This document shows positions 1-3,883 of a stretch of DNA of 7,324 bases, piece by piece (positions within the stretch are counted from its first letter, which is position 1; each line of letters opens with the position of its first letter). The notes beneath the pieces were generated by a model. That model ran no database searches, had not been told where the DNA came from, and was given only the letters and a program-made list of their open reading frames with translations. The position numbers and the translations under genes were made by a program. The stretch is from NCBI GenBank assembly GCA_028697565.1, contig JAQVEU010000035.1, forward strand, positions 1 to 7,324, written 5' to 3'. The DNA is from Candidatus Ratteibacteria bacterium (lineage in GTDB: Bacteria > Ratteibacteria > UBA8468 > B48-G9 > JAFGKM01).

Positions 1-383
1 TTGTTATAGAGTATCTTTCCGATATAATAGAGCATAAGGCAAAGGAGTACATCCATAGAAAGCTGGATAAGAGATATTATAAGCATATTCCCACCTGATA
101 TAAGATGTAGTAAAGCAAGAAAATATACGTATAAAGGAGCCATATAAAATGGCTCGCCGTTTACATACCATGGGTGTTGCAAAATCTGCTGTGCCCAGAG
201 TATAAATGTCTTCTGGTCATGTCCATCCATAAGGAAAGGGTTGAAATAGGCACTGTCTTTAAAAAAATATAGATATAGATATCTTATAATAAGACCGGCA
301 AGTAAAATTATTACAAGTAAAATTTTATCTATCCTGTATGTTTTTTGCGGTTTCTTATCTGGTCTGTGATTTTTTGGTGACAT
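1..383 (-). CDS. GT-C membrane glycosyltransferase (PMT/ArnT-like), N-terminal part, cut by window edge
   Basis: I translated this frame by hand; it stays open for 127 codons from an ATG at 383 to the left edge. A short basic N-terminus (residues 1-20, rich in K, R and P) is followed by a hydrophobic helix at about 21-41, a polar loop, and further hydrophobic helices at about 83-95 and 100-121. The loop after helix 1 has NPF (48-50) and two acidic residues, D53 and D56. Later come APLY (82-85) and a Leu/Tyr-rich helix. This layout is typical of the dolichyl-phosphate-mannose mannosyltransferase / ArnT (PMT_2) superfamily, where an acidic residue in the first periplasmic loop is catalytic. Such enzymes move a sugar from a polyprenyl-phosphate donor onto lipid, glycan or protein at the outer face of the inner membrane; donor and acceptor are unknown here. 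The start overlaps the upstream epimerase gene by 29 bases, so co-transcription is likely. An AGGA lies 11 bases before the ATG. Confidence 0.72.
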   Translation of the reverse strand, partial: MSPKNHRPDKKPQKTYRIDKILLVIILLAGLIIRYLYLYFFKDSAYFNPFLMDGHDQKTFILWAQQILQHPWYVNGEPFYMAPLYVYFLALLHLISGGNMLIISLIQLSMDVLLCLMLYYIGKILYN

Positions 384-1329
384 CTTCTATGCAGTCCTTA
401 ATAATATCTTTTATGGTAAATTGAGGAGAAAATCCTGTAAGTGCCCTGATTTTAGATATATCAGGAACTCTCTTTGTCATATCTTCAAAGCCCTTTGAAT
501 ATATATCCTGTGGATTAACAAAGATAATATCAGAAGAACTTCCTGTTATGTTTTTTATTGTCTCTGCAAGGTCTTTAATAGTAATCTCTTCTTCACTGCC
601 CATATTGAATACATCCCCGTATGCCTCATCTTTTTTTATGAGTTCTATAATACCATTTACTATGTCTTTAACATGGATGAAACATCTTGTTTGTTGACCA
701 TTACCAAAAACAGTAATGGGTGTATTATTAAGTGCCTGCTTTATAAAACGTGGGATAACCATACCATATCTATCACTCTGTCGCGGTCCGACTGTATTAA
801 ATAATCTTGCAACTATTACAGACAGAGCTTTTTCTTCAAAGAAAGCAAATGCAAGAAATTCATCTATTGCTTTTGTACAGGCATAACTCCATCTCTTCTT
901 TTTTGTTGTGCCTATAACAATATCAGCATCTTCTTTAAATGGCACATTTTCATTTTTGCCATATATTTCAGATGTAGATGCAATAAAAATTTTTTTGTTA
1001 TATTTTGTACAATATCTTAAGACATTATATGTGCCTTCCACATTAATTATTACTGAGTCCACAGGATTTTCCATTACCCTTTTTACTCCAACAACTGCTG
1101 CAAGGTGAAAAACAAAATCAGATTGTTTTATCAACTCTTCAAGAAGTGCGCAGTTTAAGATGGTGTCAATAAAAAGATGGAATTTTTTGTTACAGTAGAT
1201 ATTTTTTACGTTCTCAAGAGAACCAGTGGAAAGGTCGTCGATAACAGATACATCTTCTCCATAAGAAGTAAGTGTTTCAGCAAGATGAGAGCCGATAAAT
1301 CCACATCCACCTGTTATTAGATATTTCAT
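355..1329 (-). CDS. NAD-dependent nucleotide-sugar epimerase/dehydratase (extended SDR)
   Basis: This 324-residue protein is the usual length for extended short-chain dehydrogenases acting on nucleotide sugars. The N-terminal Rossmann fold has G7-x-x-G10-x-x-G13 and an acidic D31 at the end of strand 2, which favours NAD over NADP. HLAA (75-78), STSEIYG (118-124), catalytic Y149-x-x-x-K153 and ARLFNTVGPR complete the active site, and a GNGQQTR segment follows in the substrate domain. The TSE-Y-G and GQQTR motifs resemble UDP-glucuronate decarboxylase and related epimerases, but UDP-glucose 4-epimerase or another NDP-sugar enzyme is equally possible, so no symbol is given. The ATG at 1329 begins directly with the Rossmann strand and has GAGG six bases upstream. 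The downstream overlapping gene is a GT-C glycosyltransferase, so the pair probably makes and uses a sugar for the cell envelope. The protein is probably cytoplasmic, and all key residues are present. Confidence 0.9.
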   Translation of the reverse strand: MKYLITGGCGFIGSHLAETLTSYGEDVSVIDDLSTGSLENVKNIYCNKKFHLFIDTILNCALLEELIKQSDFVFHLAAVVGVKRVMENPVDSVIINVEGTYNVLRYCTKYNKKIFIASTSEIYGKNENVPFKEDADIVIGTTKKKRWSYACTKAIDEFLAFAFFEEKALSVIVARLFNTVGPRQSDRYGMVIPRFIKQALNNTPITVFGNGQQTRCFIHVKDIVNGIIELIKKDEAYGDVFNMGSEEEITIKDLAETIKNITGSSSDIIFVNPQDIYSKGFEDMTKRVPDISKIRALTGFSPQFTIKDIIKDCIEDVTKKSQTR

Positions 1330-1352
1330 TTTTACCTCGTAGTCGTATATAT

Positions 1353-1358
1353 ATTATA
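1353..1358 (-). promoter_or_regulatory. Candidate -10 box for the epimerase gene
   Basis: On the minus strand this reads TATAAT, a perfect sigma-70 -10 box, 24 bases before the epimerase ATG. It would leave a leader of about 17 bases that contains the GAGG ribosome binding site. No good -35 hexamer lies 16-18 bases upstream (only T/A-rich sequence), so support is moderate. It sits 8 bases from the -35 box of the plus-strand promoter, so the two would compete for polymerase. Confidence 0.4.
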
Positions 1359-1366
1359 AAAAAAAT

Positions 1367-1395
1367 TTGACAAAAATAAAAATATGTTTTTAAAT
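1367..1395 (+). promoter_or_regulatory. Candidate sigma-70 promoter for the basic micro-genes
   Basis: A perfect TTGACA (1367-1372) is followed after 17 bases by TTAAAT (1390-1395), which matches four of six -10 positions. A second possible -10, TAAAAT at 1400-1405, is too far from the -35 box. Transcription would start near 1402 and give a leader of about 40 bases ending in a very strong ribosome binding site. The region is AT-rich, so chance hexamers are a concern, but a perfect -35 at ideal spacing in front of a short, well-initiated frame is notable. Confidence 0.5.
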
Positions 1396-1425
1396 GAGAT
1401 AAAATATTAATTTAAAATTGGTAAA

Positions 1426-1435
1426 AAGGAGGTGA
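1426..1435 (+). promoter_or_regulatory. Exceptionally strong Shine-Dalgarno site
   Basis: AAGGAGGTGA is ten consecutive bases complementary to the conserved 3' end of bacterial 16S rRNA, placed five bases before the ATG at 1441. No other gene in the window has a match this long. It is the best single reason to believe the short lysine-rich frame is translated. Confidence 0.85.
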
Positions 1436-1440
1436 AGAAA

Positions 1441-1533
1441 ATGGCTAAAAAAACTGCCAAGAAATGCGCAGTAAAGAAGGCAACAAAAAAAGCAACAAAA
1501 AAAGTTGCCAAAAAGTCCGCCAAGAAAAGATGA
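1441..1533 (+). CDS. Lysine-rich micro-protein, 30 residues, histone H1-tail-like
   Basis: This is a 30-residue frame with 14 lysines. Lys-Lys doublets recur every four residues (3-4, 7-8, then after a one-residue slip 12-13, 16-17, 20-21, 24-25, 28-29), separated mostly by Ala, Thr, Val and Ser, and it ends in Arg. There is a single cysteine at position 9. This composition resembles the C-terminal tails of histone H1 and the Lys/Ala-rich regions of bacterial H1-like proteins (HctB, AlgP), so binding to nucleic acid is plausible, but no folded domain is visible. A perfect TTGACA -35 box and a ten-base Shine-Dalgarno match lie upstream. The stop overlaps the start of the next basic frame as ATGA, which points to translational coupling. 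A ribosome-associated or chromatin-like role is inference. It could also be a leader peptide for the following frame. Confidence 0.7.
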   Translation: MAKKTAKKCAVKKATKKATKKVAKKSAKKR

Positions 1534-1604
1534 GAAGGAAGAAAAGAAAATTGAAATGGCGTTCTAAAAAGGCAAACCATCGTAAAAGACCTACGATGGG
1601 CTGA
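1530..1604 (+). CDS. Arg/Lys-rich micro-protein, 24 residues, coupled to the preceding gene
   Basis: This frame starts inside the stop of the lysine-rich gene (ATGA, 1530-1533) and encodes 24 residues, 13 of them Arg or Lys. It opens with a basic run (MRRKKRKLKW), continues with RSKKANHRKRP and ends TMG. It differs from its neighbour: Arg-rich, with Trp10 and His17, and without the doublet period, so it is not a simple extension. In size and charge it resembles very small ribosomal proteins, but I do not recognise a family. No separate strong ribosome binding site is visible, and re-initiation after the upstream stop is the likely route. TGA is followed within nine bases by an in-frame TAA, giving a doubly closed end. 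Confidence rests on the overlap geometry and composition; conservation is untested. Confidence 0.5.
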   Translation: MRRKKRKLKWRSKKANHRKRPTMG

Positions 1605-1634
1605 TACGGATAATTTCATCAGAAGAATAGTGTT

Positions 1635-1778
1635 GTGTATCCGAGTGTCAGTAAGGTAGAGAGTGGAATATACCGTGTCACTATTGGAAATTTGTCTGTG
1701 GCTTGGCTATCTGTCAAAATTGAAGCCGCATTGAAGCCGTATGGTATTGCTACAATGTGCTTTGATGTAGTTAGATAA
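1635..1778 (+). CDS. Possible small protein, 47-48 residues, GTG start, unproven
   Basis: An open frame follows the two basic micro-genes in the same phase, after the in-frame TAA at 1611-1613. The first plausible start is GTG at 1635, preceded only by a weak AGAAG. The translation has a mixed, protein-like composition with alternating hydrophobic stretches (for example SVAWLSVKIEAALKPYGI) and is not basic like its neighbours. It ends at TAA 1776-1778, overlapping the end of the convergent prs gene by eight bases. Against it: no ATG, a poor ribosome binding site, an 11-base direct repeat (ATTGAAGCCGC/T) inside it, and a minus-strand frame across the same bases that is also partly open. It may be a third gene of the cluster, a remnant, or chance. 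Confidence 0.22.
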   Translation: MYPSVSKVESGIYRVTIGNLSVAWLSVKIEAALKPYGIATMCFDVVR

Positions 1779-2700
1779 AGAGTGAACTGACAGAAGTTTC
1801 AAGGTGAATTCTTTTGATTGCTTCTGCAAGAAGCCCGGCAACTGATAGTTTGACAAAGTGAGGCGGTAGAGAATTCGTGGGTATAGTATCAGTGATAATT
1901 ACCTCTTTGAAAATAGAAGAGGTAAGTTTTTCTGCTGTATTGTTTGAGAAAACGGGATGTGTACAGGCAGCATAGATAGACGATGCTCCTTCTTGTTGTA
2001 GTTTGTATGCAGCCTGAAGTATTGTATTTCCCGTAGATATAAGGTCATCTATTATAACTGCATCGCAGTTTTTGATATCCCCTATGATATGAACTGTTTC
2101 TATCCTGTCAGGTCCTATTCGTCTTTTATCTACAATTGCAAGTCCAGCGTTAAGTTGCTTTGCAAATGCACGTGCTGCCTTAACTCCACCAACATCTGGG
2201 GCCACTATCACAGGATTTTTGATGTTTTTCCCTTTTAAATAGTTAACTATTACAGGCGCAGCAAATAGATGGTCTACGGGAATATCAAAAAATCCCTGTA
2301 TCTGGGGAGCATGCAGGTCCATAGTCAGTATTCTATTTGCCCCTGCTGAAACAAGAAGATTAGCAACAAGTTTTGCTGTGATTGGAACACGTGGCTTATC
2401 TTTTCTGTCCTGTCGTGCGTAACCATAATAAGGTAGAACTGCTGTTACTCTTTTAGGAGAAGCCCTTCTTAATGCATCTAATGTAATAAGCAGTTCCATA
2501 AGATTTTCATTTACAGGGGGACAGGTTGGCTGAATGATAAAAACATCTTTACCTCTTATATTCTCTTCTATCTGCAGGCATATTTCTCCGTCTATAAATC
2601 TATATATGTTAATTTCCCCTAATTTTTTACCCAGATGTTCAGCAATCTTTGTGGAAAGGTCAGGATTTGCGTTACCCGAAAAGATTAAACAGTTATTCAT
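1771..2700 (-). CDS. prs: Ribose-phosphate pyrophosphokinase (PRPP synthase)
   Basis: The protein makes 5-phosphoribosyl diphosphate from ribose 5-phosphate and ATP, feeding purine, pyrimidine, NAD, His and Trp synthesis in the cytoplasm. At 309 residues it has the usual class I length. Visible signatures are the N-terminal FSGNANPDL (7-15), the ATP-site segment GYARQDRKDKPR (93-104), the metal-binding loop MDLHAPQIQGFFD (127-139) with H130, the flexible-loop segment VDKRRIGP (190-197), and the PRPP loop DDLISTGNT (218-226). The PRPP loop departs slightly from the common DDxIDTAGT: Ser replaces the second-half Asp and Asn replaces a Gly. The ATG at 2700 overlaps the stop of the uridylyltransferase gene as ATGA, and AAGGAG lies seven bases upstream, so the two are co-translated. 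The C-terminus is intact and meets the plus-strand micro-gene region tail to tail with no visible terminator. Confidence 0.97.
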   Translation of the reverse strand: MNNCLIFSGNANPDLSTKIAEHLGKKLGEINIYRFIDGEICLQIEENIRGKDVFIIQPTCPPVNENLMELLITLDALRRASPKRVTAVLPYYGYARQDRKDKPRVPITAKLVANLLVSAGANRILTMDLHAPQIQGFFDIPVDHLFAAPVIVNYLKGKNIKNPVIVAPDVGGVKAARAFAKQLNAGLAIVDKRRIGPDRIETVHIIGDIKNCDAVIIDDLISTGNTILQAAYKLQQEGASSIYAACTHPVFSNNTAEKLTSSIFKEVIITDTIPTNSLPPHFVKLSVAGLLAEAIKRIHLETSVSSLFI

Positions 2701-3443
2701 TTTTTACTCCTTGTTAATAAAAAATTTTTTGCCCTTTCTATATCCTGGATGCTATTTATACCAAGACACTCTTCAGGTGCTTGTGTAGTACAGGTTTTTA
2801 TAATTTTACCTTCCTCCGATAATATTTTAATCACATCTGTGAGATAGTACTCATTTTTTATTTTATCAGGACTAACCTTTAAAAGCGATTGAAAAAGAGG
2901 CTCTTTTTTGAATACATATATGCCGGCATTGATTTCTTTTATTAATTTTTCCTCAGGTGTGGCATTCAGTTCCTCTATAATAGAAAGTACTCTGCCATTT
3001 TCATTTCTTTTTATTCTACCATAACCTGCAGGATTATCTACAAAAGCAGTAAGAATTGTTCCAGAACTATTCTCGCTTCTGTGGGTAGAAATGAGATTTT
3101 TAAGCGTTTCTATTGTTACAAAAGGGACATCTCCACATAGAATAAGAACATCTCCTGTGTAATCCATAAGAACTTTTTCAGCCCGTAGTACAGCATCTCC
3201 TGTCCCCTTTAGGGAAGTTTGTTCTGCATATTCCACCTTTTTATCTTTTAACTGTGCTAATACCTCTTCTTTTTTGTATCCTACTATAACAATTATTTTA
3301 TCAGGAAGCAGTTTTTCTATTGTATCAAAAAGATATAAAAGCATTGGTTTACCAAGAATTTCTCTTACCACTTTTTGTGATTCACCGCCAAGACGTTTAC
3401 CCTGTCCGGCTGCAAGTATAATTACTGCAAGATTAGTATTCAT
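2697..3443 (-). CDS. GlmU-type N-acetylglucosamine-1-phosphate uridylyltransferase, single domain
   Basis: This 248-residue nucleotidyltransferase matches the N-terminal half of GlmU: LAAGQGKRL (10-18), conserved K24, GKPM (31-34), EQTSLKGTGDAV (74-85), LCGDVP (102-107) with metal ligand D105, GYGRI (140-144), EINAGIYVF (170-178), NEYYLTD (197-203) and LGIN (227-230) with second metal ligand N230. It should make UDP-GlcNAc from UTP and GlcNAc-1-phosphate for peptidoglycan and lipid A. Bacterial GlmU is normally about 455 residues and bifunctional. Here the left-handed beta-helix acetyltransferase half is absent, and the gene ends in a TGA overlapping prs. The frame is open back to 3566, but the ATG at 3443 is chosen because it begins the Rossmann strand and has AAGGGAG five bases upstream; the extra 41 codons translate tRNA-derived repeat. 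Another sugar-1-phosphate specificity is possible but less likely. Confidence 0.88.
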   Translation of the reverse strand: MNTNLAVIILAAGQGKRLGGESQKVVREILGKPMLLYLFDTIEKLLPDKIIVIVGYKKEEVLAQLKDKKVEYAEQTSLKGTGDAVLRAEKVLMDYTGDVLILCGDVPFVTIETLKNLISTHRSENSSGTILTAFVDNPAGYGRIKRNENGRVLSIIEELNATPEEKLIKEINAGIYVFKKEPLFQSLLKVSPDKIKNEYYLTDVIKILSEEGKIIKTCTTQAPEECLGINSIQDIERAKNFLLTRSKK

Positions 3444-3444
3444 T

Positions 3445-3507
3445 TCGCTCCCTTCAAATCCCCGCCTCTGTATCTCCTGCTTATAACTACTGCCCGGCGA
3501 GGATTTG
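3445..3507 (-). repeat. Direct repeat copy A: tRNA-Gln 3' end plus flank, carrying the uridylyltransferase RBS
   Basis: These 63 bases match 3581-3643 with two mismatches, at an offset of 136 bases. In transcription order the copy holds the 3' part of the tRNA-Gln T-loop, the T-stem 3' strand, the 3' acceptor strand and discriminator G, then about 45 bases of flank ending in GAAGGGAGCG, whose AAGGGAG is the ribosome binding site of the uridylyltransferase. Slightly degenerate similarity continues through a T-stem-like CGAGG just outside the exact repeat. The 5' two thirds of a tRNA are absent, so this is not a functional tRNA. Confidence 0.93.
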
Positions 3508-3580
3508 GCGCCCTCGCATCCCACACCTGCTCGGGTCGGCCACCCGCTGAAATTACTCTTACCCATCGCAATTTCTTACT
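3508..3580. other. Unique spacer with a GC-rich block between the two repeat copies
   Basis: These 73 bases separate the repeat copies. The part at 3508-3549 is strikingly GC-rich against the AT-rich surroundings, and 3550-3580 returns to typical composition. The block can form short hairpins, including GCGAGG/CCTCGC across the boundary with copy A. Reading through it extends the uridylyltransferase frame by 41 codons, but that extension matches nothing known in the enzyme. I see no gene here. It could be part of a dispersed repeat or a relic of an inserted element. Confidence 0.5.
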
Positions 3581-3643
3581 TCGCTCCCTTCAAATCCTCA
3601 CCTCTGTATCTCCTGCTTATAACTACTGCCCGGCGAGGATTTG
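3581..3643 (-). repeat. Direct repeat copy B: 3' end of intact tRNA-Gln plus flank
   Basis: This is the partner of copy A. It overlaps the last 18 bases of the intact tRNA-Gln gene and about 45 bases of its downstream flank. It contains an 11-base perfect inverted repeat: TTCAAATCCTC from the tRNA T-arm (3635-3645 on the minus strand) and its complement downstream (3589-3599), separated by 35 bases. AAGGGAG is present here too but is followed by GTAAG, not an ATG, so it starts no gene. Confidence 0.93.
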
Positions 3644-3696
3644 AACCTCGAACCTCGGCTCCAAAGGCCGGTGTGTTACCATTACACCACCGGGCA
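3626..3696 (-). tRNA. tRNA-Gln (anticodon TTG)
   Basis: This is a complete 71-base cloverleaf without an encoded CCA. Acceptor strand TGCCCGG pairs with CCGGGCA and is followed by discriminator G. The D-stem GTGT/ACAC closes a loop containing GG. The anticodon stem CCGGC/GCCGA closes the loop CTTTGGA with U33 and anticodon TTG; its outermost pair is a C-A mismatch. A four-base variable loop precedes the T-arm CGAGG-TTCAAAT-CCTCG. U1-A72 and G73 are identity elements typical of bacterial tRNA-Gln. It lies upstream of the uridylyltransferase and prs genes in the same direction with no strong terminator between, so it may be co-transcribed with them. A tRNA-Gln next to prs is a gene order I recall from several proteobacteria. 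Confidence 0.96.
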
Positions 3697-3727
3697 AAAT
3701 ATTTAAAACTTAAAATCCAAAACTTTT

Positions 3728-3782
3728 CCCCTCACCTTCCCCTCTCTCCGTTTACGATGAAGAGAGGATTAAGGTAAGGGGG
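3728..3782. repeat. Imperfect palindrome between gspE and tRNA-Gln
   Basis: The left arm CCCCTCACCTTCCCCTCTCT (3728-3747) and right arm AGAGAGGATTAAGGTAAGGG (3761-3780, then GG) are inverted repeats with a few mismatches and a small bulge around a loop of about 13 bases. It resembles the pyrimidine/purine-rich intergenic palindromes that recur many times in some genomes. It could help end gspE transcription, but no clear T-run follows on either strand, so an interspersed repeat fits better than a standard terminator. The rest of 3783-3883 is AT-rich, and I see no gene or confident promoter there. Confidence 0.7.
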
Positions 3783-3883
3783 TATCATTTACTCTGTGCC
3801 TTAGTATCTTACAGGAAACTTAAAAGTTAAATCTCAAAAGTAATAAAAAGCCAGAATCTTTTAAACCATCGATTTAACTTATT

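Noticed and set aside
1407..1619. Minus-strand frame with repeated Phe/Ala stretches, possibly a membrane peptide
   Set aside because: It is the exact antisense of the Lys-rich plus-strand frames, so its Phe richness is a by-product of AAA/AAG codons. It has no ribosome binding site.
1596..1640. Stop-codon readthrough or recoded TGA joining the 24-residue peptide to the following frame
   Set aside because: The TGA at 1602 is followed in the same phase by TAA at 1611, so recoding TGA alone would not join the frames, and other genes in the window use TGA as a normal stop.
3444..3566. Longer start for the uridylyltransferase at 3566
   Set aside because: The added 41 codons translate the tRNA-derived repeat and GC-rich spacer, have no counterpart in the enzyme family, and the upstream ATG lacks a well-spaced ribosome binding site. 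The ATG at 3443 has AAGGGAG and begins the fold.
3491..3580. Second, degenerate full tRNA in repeat copy A
   Set aside because: Only the T-arm and 3' acceptor strand are recognisable. No 5' acceptor strand, D-arm or anticodon arm can be matched in the GC-rich spacer.
3840..3883. Rho-independent terminator after gspE (AAAAG-loop-CTTTTTATT on the minus strand)
   Set aside because: The stem is only five mostly A-U pairs and too weak to call.
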